27,564 nt of DNA from Gamarada debralockiae (lineage: Eukaryota > Ascomycota > Leotiomycetes > Helotiales > Hyphodiscaceae). The notes under the pieces are model-generated. The model did not search any database. It was not told the origin of the DNA and saw only the letters and a program-made list of their open reading frames with translations. The stretch spans positions 1 to 27,564 of the forward strand of contig NXFV01001338.1 of the NCBI GenBank assembly GCA_002803225.1, read 5' to 3'. The first letter of the stretch is position 1. Each line of letters opens with the position of its first letter. Below are positions 1-11,134 of this stretch, piece after piece. The translations under genes were made by a program, and so were the position numbers.

Positions 1-1830
1 GTAAGGGATAAAACTAAAGCGAAAACTAATAATATAAAACAAAGGTTATAGTACTTAAATATACTATAGAATATATACAAAAAAACAAGATATATAATTA
101 TAATATTATCTAAGTACTACTCTAGCTACAAAGGCCATTTATCCCCCGCTGATATATAATAAAACTAGCTAAGCGAGGTTCTTATAATTATAAGACCTAC
201 TAAAAACCTAAAAGGTAAGACAACAATAACCTTCCTAATACATTTCCCTGCTATAATATAAATATATTTAGGGGTCTTATTTAAGTTATCTAAATAAATT
301 CCGCTAAAGATCTATTACTTTTAGGCAGCTAATATCGAACTAGTAAAGTTACCTCTATAATATACTATTTAGCCTAAACTAAGTATATCTAGGCAGCTAC
401 TATTAGTAACCTTATTAATAAAGGTCTATAAACTAAAATATACTTTATACTTATAAGAATACTCATAGTCAAATTACTTATAGTAATTATAATAGTACCC
501 TTAAAACTATATAAATTAATTAGCTAATTATATACTAAGTTTATCTACTACTAATTAGTTACTTACTTTATTATTAAAAACAAGCTTATTAATATCTAAA
601 AACTTAATATCCTTTTATTTAATAGTAGGCTCTTTAATACTTAATTCCTTTAACTTAAGCTCTAAAATATCTATTAAAATTAAACCTAAGGATAGACTTA
701 GTAGTATAAAGAGAAGTATAAGCTTATTATTAATTATTAGTAATAAGTAGTTCTTTCTCTTATAGTATAGTACCTTATCTACTAGTAGAAAAGTATTATT
801 CTTATTAAGACTTAATAAAAGAGCTAAAGAAAAGGCCTTAATTAATTAAATATTTTACTAAGTAATTTACTTATTATATCTAGCTTATCTCTTATATATA
901 TTTCTTATATTATACCTTTTCTTAAGAGAAGAATAGACTTATTTTAAATCTCTCTTATTTAAAGAAGCTATAGATATTATTAAATATATTTTAATAATTA
1001 TATATTAATATCTCTTCTCTTATTCTATATTACTTAGTATATAATATTAACTTTAGAAATATATATTTTATCTTAGCTAAAGACTATAAATAGTTTAGTT
1101 ATAATTTAGTAATTTAATTTCTTTATCTTAAATATACTTTACTTCTTTTACTTAATTCTACTTTACTTTAAATATATATCTTATATTATACTTACTTTAA
1201 TACTTATAATAACTTTTTAGGCCTTTATTAACTTAAGCTAATAAAGGCAACTATAATATTATAAGTTATAACTTTTATACTTTTATATATAAAAACACAA
1301 GTAAAAAGGCCTATATACTATATTTATACTAGTCGCGAAAATACTAGTATTTTAATTATCTTATATTTATATTAATTACAAAAATACTAGTATCTAATTG
1401 CCCTATAGTAACTTTATACCTAGCCTATTATAATAAAGTATTAAATTTATTACTATAATTATTAAATTATAAGAGATATAAGGCTTTTAAAGTATATTTA
1501 ATTTAATATTTATATCTTTAAAGTATTAAAAAGAACTATATTTATTTAATTATAAAGTTAGTTTTAGTAAGAGTTAGTATTCTAAAGCTTATATTATCTA
1601 CTATTCTAAAATAGGCTAAGTTTTAGTCTAGTAATTTTAGAAAAGGCTAAGTTTTAGTCTATTATTTTAATATAGAAATTTAAGTAAGTTACTTTAATTT
1701 TCAACTATAAAACTATAAACTTTAAATATTAATTATAAAATAATACTTAGAAATAAACTAATAAGAAGTAAATATCTGTGATATATATATATTAGAGTAT
1801 ATATTAAATAAATCTTAATTATAAGATTTA
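1..1830. repeat. AT-rich RIP-degraded DNA, identity unknown
   Basis: This stretch is dominated by TA dinucleotides, while CA and TG are scarce, which is the footprint expected from RIP acting on repeated DNA. No open frame of useful length survives. I tried reading parts of it with TAA/TAG treated as mutated Gln codons and recognised no protein. It lies downstream of the 3' end of the degraded helicase frame, so it may be the missing helicase C-terminus beyond recognition or another element. Small internal repeats are visible, such as a 17-bp direct repeat at 1614-1630 and 1645-1661. I see no gene here. Confidence 0.7.
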
Positions 1831-1839
1831 TCTACCTAT

Positions 1840-4800
1840 ATATAAGTAACTACGCCCTTTTTGCCCTATAGTCTCTTTCTCCTCTTGATTACTTACCTCC
1901 TAATAATACTTGTAGTAACTTAATACCTCGCTTAACTCTCTTGTCTGTGTAATAGTACTACTGTATACAATAATCTTAGCTAGTATAGTATATTACTCTA
2001 TCTTCTCCTAGACTAACCTATAAATAGTATTAGTCTTTTTAATACTTGTATTATACTTAAACATTAAATATACAATGTTAGGATATATAATAGGGGCTCA
2101 AAACATATATATATTACTTAGGTAGACTTTTATAATCTTCACGAATTCCGCCTTTATATATAGAGATAATATAGCTATTAAAAACACTATCTAGACCCCC
2201 CTTATTATTAATTCCCCTAAACGCTATATCTAGGGCTAGAAATCTGCCTTACTATTTATAACAGTATAATACTCGTTATATACAATACAAACTAACTAAT
2301 ATCTCCCTTACAACTAGTTTAAAAATAACTTAAACGCTTTACTAATAGCTAACTTTAGCGTGATAATAATAATCTAGGTCTTAACTTCAGATAGGTTCTA
2401 ACTATCCTACTTTATATACGAAATTCCTACCTACTAATATCGCTCTACTATATAGTCTTATAATAAAACTAATAAGCTAATAATAATTATTATCTCTAAT
2501 CCTATACTCTTTACTAGAATCTAGAATAATATAGTCTTTTTAGTTCTAGTTCCTATTATAACTAATATAAAGCTCTAGTACTTTATAATAGCCTTTAATA
2601 CTAGTCTTTATAACCTATAAAACTATATCCCCTTCCTAAATATATCTTTTAATTCCTATTAAATATTAATCTAATAGGATTTCTTCTATTATCTCTTCTC
2701 TATCTCTTATATCTTATCTTTATACTTTTACTACTTTCTCTTAATCTCTTCTTAAATATTATCTTTTAAATATATAAATATAAATTCTAAAAACTAATAT
2801 TATATCTTACTAATATAATAGAACTTCTTATAATAGCTAATAATAATATAGTCTTTCTCTATTAATTCTTAAGTATATATTATTCTAATAATATAGGTTC
2901 TATACCTAGCTTATAAATCCTATAGATTATCCCCTTTAGTATTATCTTTATTCTAATTCTTCTTTTTATTTAACTTCCTTTACTTATCTTTAAATCTATT
3001 TTATTAATAAAACTTTTAAGATATAGTAATAGTAATTTACTACTATATACTAATATTTAACCTTATATCTTATTCTATCTAATAAATACTAACCTCTTAT
3101 AATAACTTCTATATATATTTAAATATCTATTCCTAAGGCTACTTTATTCTTCTTCTCTTATACCCTTTATATTTATTTTTCTTTTTACTCTTCCTTCTAC
3201 TTATCTTATCTCTTATCTCTCTCTCTTCATCTTCCTTTATCTTACTTTTATTTACTTCTCTTATACTTATTTCTCTCTCCTTTCTCCTCCTCTTACTATA
3301 TTACTATTTCGGCCTTATCTACTCCTAATACTTCTTCTTTTCCTTATTTCCTTATAAAAATATATTAGATATAGCTTTCCTAGTTATTTAATATTATATC
3401 TTCTTCTAAAATAGTAATACTAACTATAAATAATATACTAATAACTCTCTGACTTCTCTAGACAAATACTAGTAGATAATTTTAATACTACTACTACTTT
3501 AATACCCCTTATAATATTAGATAATAAATATAACTATAGCGCTCTTAATAATAATATTCTATACTCTACTATTAAATATATTCTTCTACTATAAACCTAA
3601 TAACTCTAGTACTCTACTAGGCTATTCTTTATATAAATATATTAATATTAATAATAATCCCAAAAACCGTTCGATGTAGTACTAATATATCTCCTCTACC
3701 GCCTCCTTTAACTTTCTAGCTTTATTTAAAAACTACTTCTAAATCGATTACTTTTAATATATCTATTTGAATAACTACTATTCTTAGTAGGCTATAAACT
3801 TATTTTACTTATTATCTAAAAATAACTATCTAACTTTCGTTTCTAATAACTAGTTAATAATATTAGCTTAATTAATAGAGGGAACTTATATTATATCTCT
3901 TCTCTTCTTATTTATTCCTACTATTATTAACTTTCTAAATAACTTATTCTATATCTCTTCTACTAATCTATATACTATATCCTAAAGCTTACCTATTATA
4001 AACTAGGTCTCTAGGTATAAAACCTTATTTTTAATTTACTAGATCTTTCCCCTAGCTAATATTATATACTAGATCTTAAATCTATATAACTATATCTAAT
4101 ATATTTACTAGATTAGGGTAGGGTTATAACTATTATAGGCTATAGTTATAAATCGATTAATAAACCTATATACTAATCTATAATAACTCTTAGCCCTCTT
4201 CCTAGTCTTATCCTTTATCTTACTATCTCTTTAATATCTATAGATCTACTTTTATTAATACTTATATACTTCTTAGATTACTATTAACTAGACTAACTTA
4301 ATTATAGCTAAATACTTAGGTATATAATCTTCTGTATTTAACTAACTTAAATTCTTATATATATCTAAAACGGCTAGCCTACTAATAATAGTACTCTCGT
4401 ACTTATTGTCTTATAATAGGTAGTCTAATAATGTAATACAAAACTATAAAATCTTGCACTAGATCTAATATATCTAATTAATCTCCTTATCTAATTCTCT
4501 ATCTATATTAAAATCTCTATTATCTAAATCCTTATCTAAATCCTTATTTAATTCTTTATACTCTTTAATATCTACTTCTATTTCAATCTTACTCTCCTTC
4601 TTCTATACTAAAAATTCCTAGATCTTTTCCTATATATATCCTATAGCCTACTACTACTAGTTAGTTAATCTATATAATAGCTACTTATCTAGCTTATTAT
4701 CCTCCGCTTAGAATATATATATTAATAACTAGATCTATACTCTTATATACTATTTGATAATAGTAATATCTATTTAACTATTAAATAATATTAATAATAC

Positions 4801-5697
4801 TTTATTTGCCTCTTTTTTATTAGTCTTAAATAATATATTCTATCCTATAATACTTTAAACAGTAGTATACTAGGCATCTTAGATTAACTACTTAAATACT
4901 TTATATAATACCTATAATTTGGGTTTGTCTTTATCTGCTACTATAACTAATTTTCTTAATTCCTTCTTATTAAATTCCTCTAAATACGTAGCTTAACCCA
5001 CTTAATCTAACTATAGGTTAGGCTCTTTCGATTAGTTAGCCTCATTAATCTAATGTTACTCCTCCTCTTCTGCCTTCTTAAATACCCTCTCTATCTCTTC
5101 CTTCGCGGCCTAGAACTAGTTGATCTTAGACGCTATTTTTAGTAAATAGCTTAGACTTGCCTTAATCTTCTTCTTTACTTTAAAATACCTTGACTTTAGT
5201 CTCTACTTAAAAAATCGTTAATAATAGACGCTAGTCCACTATAGCACATCATTATTAATACTTCGCCGGGCACCTTGCCTCGGCTTTCCCCTTTGCTTAC
5301 TCTTCTACTAATATTCTTTTTAATTATACTTTTATATCTTAACTTTAGAGCTATATATATATAGGTATATCGACTCGCCGTTACTTTTAAATATACACTA
5401 AACCCCATCTTCCTTAGGTAGGGCTAATATTATAATAGGCTCCGATATAAATAAGGGAAATAAGAACTTACATCTTCTTAACTCTTCTTTATTTTAAATT
5501 AATCTACTAATCTTAGCTACCTCCTTGATTATTCCCTCTCTTGTCTCTTTCCCGAAACTATATAGTTTCTTAGCCCTAAAATAGGTATCGACTTAGCTAG
5601 GCAACACGGCATACTAATACTTCTTACATATAATCACTCGAAACTCTAGCAAATATTAAAACTAGTCTATTTCCTTGGGGTTTAATTTATTTTCCAT
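1840..5697 (-). pseudogene. RIP-degraded telomere-linked RecQ-like helicase (TLH family)
   Basis: From an ATG at 5697, one minus-strand frame can be followed for about 1285 codons. It has many TAA/TAG codons where Gln (CAA/CAG) or Trp (TGG) would be expected. The N-terminus (5697-5500) reads MENKLNPKEID then, after stops, YLLEFRVIICKK, resembling the DUF3505/OrsD zinc-finger-like region. Around 4410-4300 it reads KYEST and TEDYIPKY, and around 3640-3400 IKIIYQYLSREVRELL, both typical of ascomycete telomere-linked helicases. Helicase motif I is at 2533-2553 (GTRTKKT for an expected GTGTGKT), motif II at 2260-2283 (NEYY for DECH) and motif III at 2167-2187 (VFLIAIL for VFLTATL). A motif IV-like stretch ITQTRELSEV lies near 1950. 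The changes are transitions, including loss of the Walker Lys-Thr context and the DECH Asp, so it cannot be functional. Similarity fades below about 1840, so the C-terminal helicase lobe is lost or unreadable. Confidence 0.8.
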
Positions 5698-6739
5698 TAT
5701 CTATTACCTTCTTTATTTGTCTTATCTAACTTCCTACCTTTATATCTTCTAATAATTATTGTTTCTCTTCATTTTAGGGCGCGTCCTGGCCTGACACGAC
5801 GCGACTTGGTCCGAGCGCTGCGCCCTAGCTTACCCCAACTGTCGTCGCTAGTACCCACCTACCCTGAATGCAATAATAACAACTACCCCGAATTCTGGGA
5901 TTTTGACAACGGGAATATAATCGGGGGAATGGATATATATCCTAAATTCTTAACCTCAAGTTTTTCGGCCTTATATTCATAAAGTAACCCAGCTTTGAAG
6001 TGAAATGCAACCCAGCCTAGCTCGCCTAATCGGCCGGGTTTCTGATTGGCCCCAAAACGCAACCCAGGGCTGGGTTAACTTAGGAATTGAGGATAGGGTA
6101 TTAGGTAGTAATTAAGGTCTAACTCTTAATTTAAGTGAGAGTATTAGAACGGGTTAGTGTTACAGCTTAAAGAGCTAAGACATTGCGTGCCGGGAGCATG
6201 TGACCCAAGTGAGCTTGCGGGATTTGCCAAGGTCACGCGTTACTCCTTGAGCCTTCTCCTCTATACTCTCAATTAGTAATACATGCTCAACCCAAGCCCT
6301 AGCCCTGCCTATGTTGCTGTGCCTACGTGATCAGGTCATTACTGTTTCAAAAGTGTGATCAATAGAAGGAAATTATATTGCGTAAGCAAGTGAATAAAAT
6401 CAAATAATATCCGTTACTAGAAACCTGTGGATTAAGAAGTTTTTACTAGTAGCAGAGAGATAGAAGAGGGTTGTTGGAGTTGAAGTATCAGCCTCAGGCT
6501 CATTATATTATTGTAGTCAGGAAGTGTACAGCATGCAGCATACTGTAACGAGACTTTTTGTAAGGTGAAGCTTGAAATTCTCCTAGTAGGATTTTCAACA
6601 GTATAATTAGTAACAATGCCATATGCTATTGAGCCTTATACTTGGCAGTTGGTTTATATACAGATCCACAGACCGATAATCATTCTCTCTATGTAGCTTG
6701 TATTGACCAATCAACTGTGAAAGAGGGAAGAAAAATTCT
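5698..6739. other. Intergenic, boundary of the RIP block
   Basis: The base composition changes abruptly near 5777, where a GC-rich stretch with CpG-rich words such as GGGCGCG begins. This is the upstream side of the degraded helicase frame and was not mutated. From about 5880 to 6740 the sequence is ordinary intergenic DNA leading to the 3' end of the transporter. The only structure I can point to is a set of AACCCAG motifs at 5985-6077. I see no gene. Confidence 0.5.
5985..6077. repeat. 93-bp segment with 9-bp terminal inverted repeats
   Basis: TAACCCAGC at 5985-5993 is matched in inverted orientation by GCTGGGTTA at 6069-6077. The AACCCAG word occurs again inside, near 6009 and at 6061-6067, and the last copy forms a palindrome with the right repeat (AACCCAG-GG-CTGGGTT). 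This could be a very short MITE-like remnant or a cluster of binding sites. No target-site duplication is clear. Confidence 0.3.
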
Positions 6740-8983
6740 TCAGCCTATGGAAAATGATTGGTCTTTTCCGTCACGTGATATATGCAACGAAACATCGGAA
6801 GTCTCGACTTCAACCTCGACGGAGTCGAAGCTGTACAGAGGCTGCAAGGTCGCGCTCTTCTGAAACAGGACCCAGCGCTTGACGAAATACGGAAGGGCTT
6901 GCGTGAGCTGGTAATTGGCGTGCGTGCGTGTGGGGACTGCGAAGACGTAATCCAGTTCCTCCAGCGTGCGCTGCTTTGTCTCCGGGACGAGAAAGAAGAT
7001 CATGATGAGCGCGATGACGTTGAGACCTCTGGAAAGGGAAAAGGTTAGTTAGTTGAAATTGCGAACGAAAAAAAAGAAGAAAAAAAAAAGGATTTGGGAA
7101 GGAGAGTAAGTGGTTTTGGGAGGAGAGAGAGAGAGAGAGTTCTTGGGATACTTACGCGTAGAAGCCAAAGGCGCCGACGGTGTGGAACTTGTCGAGGAGG
7201 GTGGGGAACGTGAGCGAGAGGATGCTGGACCAGAAGAAGCAGGTTGCCACTGCCCAGGACATGCCCACTTCGCGGTGAGATAGGGGAAATACCTCAGCGG
7301 AGTAAGTGAAGGGGACTGGGCCTTCACCCGGGGAATAGAATGCTGCGAACAGGAAGATGAAAAAAGCGACGAGGCCAAGGTGTGCCGTGCTCGACTGGGG
7401 GATCAGAGTGCAGAGGCCGGAGGCTAGGAGAGTCCAAGCCATTTGAGGGAACGTTGCAAGGAGTAAGTTTCGACGGCCGAAGGTGTCGATTGTCCAGATG
7501 GCCGGGAAGGCGAAGACGAAGTTGACAAGTCCGAAGCCGAAGGATGCAAGCAGAGCGGTTAGAGTATTGGCGCCGGCTTCGACGAATACCGTCGAGGAGT
7601 AGAAAGCAATTATATTGATGCCGCACATCTGCTGCGCAATCATGACGGTAAAGGAAGCAAGCGTAGCTCGACGTACTCGTGGGATGGTGAAGAGCTCAAT
7701 GAACCGGGTCACATAGTTGCTGGTGCCGATGATCCTGGCCTCCTCGACAAGCTGGACATGGATAGTGTAGAGATCGCGAGCAGCCTGCAGAGGAGTGTTC
7801 CTTAGCATACACAGCGATTTGTAGGCTTCCGGGTATCTGTTCTTTTTCATGAACCAACGTGGAGACTCTGTGCAAGGACGATGTTAGCGAGCGTTCTCCG
7901 TACCAATGAGGAGAAGACATTTACCAGGACAGAAGAAGATACCGACAACCAGGGGGACCGCGGGAATGAAGGCAGAGCCCAGCTGAAGCCGCCACGAGAT
8001 TGCCCCGGTGTTGTAAACGGCCAAGTTGGCACAGAAACCAAGAAAGATGCCGAAGGCGGTCCACATTTGCCAGCTCATGACCAGGCCACCACGAATAGCA
8101 GCTGGACAGTTTTCCGCGGCGAAGATGGGAACAGTAGATGCCTTGCAACCCATGCCTATCCCCATGAGAATCCGAGTAACGAGGAGTTGTGGCCATGTTT
8201 GGCTCAAACCAGAGCCGATGACAGAGAAGAGACAGAAGATCCCCGCGACGAAGATGGTGGCTCGTCGGCCAAAGTGGAAGTTTAGAGGGTCCGATAGCCA
8301 GCACCCTAGGATGGCTGCGGCATAATAAGGCGCTGCGTTGATAAGGCCAACAATCCACGGGTCGATGCCACTCTTCCTGTCAATGTGAAAAGCTTGTGGG
8401 AAAGACAGATTGGCACCGTTGGATCCGGTCTGATCCCAACCTCTGTATACGATCGGATCAGTACAATCGATCTAACATTGTGAATGCGCGAGACAACTTA
8501 CTGGACCGCAGCGCCAACAGAGCAAAGGATGACAGTCATGTAGAGAGCACGAGGTTGCCGCCATTTATGAAGTGTCTCGTTCCGCAAAGCGTCCACCTCC
8601 ACAGCGTCGAGGCCTTCTACCTGCTCAAAATTTGCCGGGTCTTGCGCAACAAGAGCGCCCTTGCGAAGCAGCGGGGCAATCTCTTGCATCCCATACCCTG
8701 CGGCAAAGTCTTCCACGTTTCGGGCCAAGGTTTCGCGCGGAATTCCAGCGAGAGGGTTGTGTATTCTGTCACCGCGTATCAAAGAGAGTTTGAGAAAGGT
8801 TAGGCTTTCAGTGTTCACTTACTTTGCGGCAGTGTTTCTGACTAAGTCCACGATCCCGTCTTTGTCGTTTTTCTCATGGTCCCTCCTAGAAGTCAAAAAT
8901 CAGTACAAAACTTGGAATTTGGGCTGGTTCGCTTACCCGTCATAGTGATTGACATGACTGATATCTTCTGAGGCTTTCGACAT
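6740..8983 (-). CDS. MFS sugar/polyol transporter, six exons
   Basis: Predicted to carry a sugar or polyol across the plasma membrane by proton symport, as usual in the sugar porter family. The model joins exons 8983-8937, 8885-8823, 8765-8502, 8442-7925, 7867-7156 and 7028-6740. All five introns are GT-AG, and the frame is continuous for 630 residues. A hydrophilic N-terminus of about 105 residues precedes the first membrane segment, which ends in [15 protein letters not shown]. Family signatures are FGRR after helix 2 (about residue 185), PESPRW at 297-302, QQMCGIN at 376-382, D...GRR at 425-430 and PETKQ at 550-554. The length is above the usual 500-560 because of the long N-terminus. It diverges from the polyol dehydrogenase across a shared promoter with CGG-N2-CCG and CreA-like sites, which suggests co-induction and glucose repression. 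The substrate cannot be read from sequence. Intron 5 holds a pyrimidine-rich stretch (poly-A and GA repeats on the plus strand). Confidence 0.9.
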
Positions 8984-9789
8984 TTTGACTTGTCGGCCTT
9001 ATTCGGAGGGAGGACGGAGATTGTAAAACCGAGGCTGAGGAGATGATTCGGAAGAAGGAAGATGGTTGAGAATCTCTGCGAGCTTGCACAGAATCAAGGA
9101 GGGAGATTGCAGTCATCTTATAGTTTGCAGCTGGGGTCTACAAGTCCCCGTACTCTGGGGATGCGGGCTGAGTTTGGCGGAGTCGGGACTGGGGTATTGT
9201 ATGCTAACCAGTTGGGGGGGAGTTTGTTCAACTCATCCTGGAGTGCCGTAAATTGCCGAGGGAGTCTACGCTGGAGAAGGAAGGCGTCTCGAATGTTCTG
9301 ATCGGATCCGTAGGCAAGAAGCTTTGCGGCCCCGGTTCCGATGCAGCCAGCTCGCTTAGCTCGCTCTGAGCCCTTACCCTTACTCGGGTGTGTAGTAATG
9401 AGACTTGGCATCGGTTCCGGTGGCTGGCGCGCCCACATGTTATGCCTCCGCCGCCTTGTGCAAACTTGATGATTGGCTTAACTTGATCGTAAATAGGTTC
9501 CGCCTTTTCCCACCTTGCCATCGGTACCGATGTTGACCCTGTTCGGAAGTCACACGGTTCCATTCAATGTTCTGTGTCATTTTATGCATATGCCGAAATC
9601 GAATAAACTTCTTTGCTTGAGGAGGGTCCACAGAAAGCTGTAAATTATAATATAATAGAATGCGTGGTGTAGCTGTTCCTTTCGTGGATGCCAAGCCTGG
9701 AGGACTTGTAAGTGTCTTGCACCAACTCCCTCAACACCTTTATCAACTGTTTTCTCTGATTGCACGCTACGCATATCAACAAGCTCCTC
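8984..9789. promoter_or_regulatory. Divergent promoter of transporter and dehydrogenase
   Basis: The 806 bp between the two start codons serve both genes. It holds CGG-N2-CCG inverted repeats at 9303-9310 (AT spacer), 9333-9340 and 9412-9419 (TT) and 9522-9529 (TA). The last sits in a perfect 14-bp palindrome CATCGGTACCGATG (9519-9532). Partial copies GGTTCCG (9496-9502) and CGGTTCCA (9555-9562) lie nearby. Inverted CGG triplets are the usual target of Zn2Cys6 dimers, and such a regulator is encoded next door. Three CTGGGG words fitting the CreA consensus SYGGRG stand at 9131, 9155 and 9189. An AT-rich TATA-like stretch lies near 9645-9660, about 130 bp before the dehydrogenase start. That these sites are bound is inference. 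Confidence 0.6.
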
Positions 9790-11083
9790 ATGGCTCCTTC
9801 TCTCGAGAGTGAAGTCATAAGCCAAGCGACAGTGGTATCAGAAACGATCAAGGTACGGTACAATACATCGAGCCGCTCATGCTCATCTTCTCGGCCCACG
9901 ATGCTGAATTCATCCAGCTCAAGTCTCAGCGAAACGAGACGTTTGTCTTGCAAGAAAAGGGGAAATTCATCTACGAAGACCGTCCCATTCCCAATCTGCC
10001 CTCAGAGAGACATGTCTTAATCAGAGTTCTTGCAACAGGACTCTGCGGATCAGATGTATGTGCGCATGAGCCTTCCTCCACACAAGACGATCCTGAAGTT
10101 CCTCGCTGACCCTCCTTCTCCGCAACCAGATCCACTACTGGCAGCACGGCCAGATTGGCGATTTTGTGGTTCGGAAACCGCTCGTCCTCGGCCACGAGTC
10201 CGCCGGCGAGGTGGTAGATATCGGCTCGAAGGTCACCGCTGTCCGACGAGGCGACCGCGTAGCCCTTGAGCCTGGTGTGCCGTGCCAGACATGCGACTAC
10301 TGTCGCGGTGGGAGATACAATCTTTGTGCACTCATGCAGTTTGCGGCGACGCCACCCCACGATGGCGCGTTGTCGACATACTACGCCCTGCCGGAGGACT
10401 TTTGTTTCCGTCTGCCGGCACATATCTCGATTGAGGAGGGGGCGCTCGTGGAGCCGCTGAGCATTGCGGTGCATTCTGTCAAGCTGGCTGCCATTACAAC
10501 AGGACAAAGCATCATCGTGTTTGGAGCTGGGCCCATTGGCTTGTTGTGCTGCGCAGTTGCCAAGGCACTCGGCGCCGCGACGGTGCTGGCTGTGGACCTG
10601 GAGCCCTCTAGGTTGACCTTTGCTCGTCGTTATGCTGCAAGCGCAACCTATCGAATGGAAGACAAGTCGCCAGAAGATAACGCCAAGAGCATCATGACCA
10701 CCTTTCAGTTGGGCGATGGTGCAGACGTTGTGATAGACGCTACGGGGGCTGCGTCGTGTATCAGCTGTGGGGTGCACTCGCTGAAGCGTGGGGGAGTATT
10801 CATCCAAACCGGCCTTGGGGCATCGAATATCGTCTTCCCCGTGGGACAGATCTGTTCGAAAGAAGGCACGTTCAAAGGAAGCTTCAGATACGGGCCCGGG
10901 AACTACAAGATGGCGATCGAGCTGCTGAACTCGAAGAAGGTGAGTGTCAAGGAGCTCATCACACATACCTACGAGTTCTCTTGCGCGGAGGCAGCTTTTG
11001 AAGGAGTGTCGAGGCGGCAGGGTATAAAGAGTATCATATATGGTCCTGGCGTGCCTAACGACTTTGCTGCATGTAGCGTCTAG
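9790..11083 (+). CDS. Zinc-dependent polyol dehydrogenase (sorbitol/xylitol DH family)
   Basis: Medium-chain dehydrogenase expected to oxidise a polyol such as sorbitol or xylitol to the ketose with NAD+ in the cytosol. The model joins 9790-9852, 9918-10055 and 10130-11083 (384 residues, near the usual 350-390). Catalytic zinc ligands are C64 in GLCGSD, H89 and E90 in GHES. The structural zinc is held by C119, C122, C125 and C133. The Rossmann motif GAGPIG is at 199-204, and D223 at the end of the second strand favours NAD+ over NADP+. EPLSIAVHS at 175-183 is typical. A second in-frame ATG at 9879, inside intron 1, would give 376 residues; the weak intron 1 donor (GTACGG) leaves the start open. 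It is divergent to the transporter and convergent with the regulator, whose stop is 51 bp away, so their 3' UTRs probably overlap. The exact polyol is not decidable here. Confidence 0.9.
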
Positions 11084-11134
11084 GACGTAGCTATATAGAA
11101 TACTAGTGGAGGCTCCCTCGTCTGCAGGCGTTCA

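Noticed and set aside
5196..5408. 70-codon minus ORF in the AT-rich block
   Set aside because: It is in a different frame from the degraded helicase reading, which continues through this interval with better similarity.
7881..8358. Several ORFs on both strands over 100 codons
   Set aside because: Shadows of transporter exon 4, which alone gives sugar-porter motifs.
9971..10966. 331-codon minus-strand ORF
   Set aside because: It lies exactly opposite the dehydrogenase exons, whose zinc and Rossmann motifs are clear; its translation has no recognisable domain.
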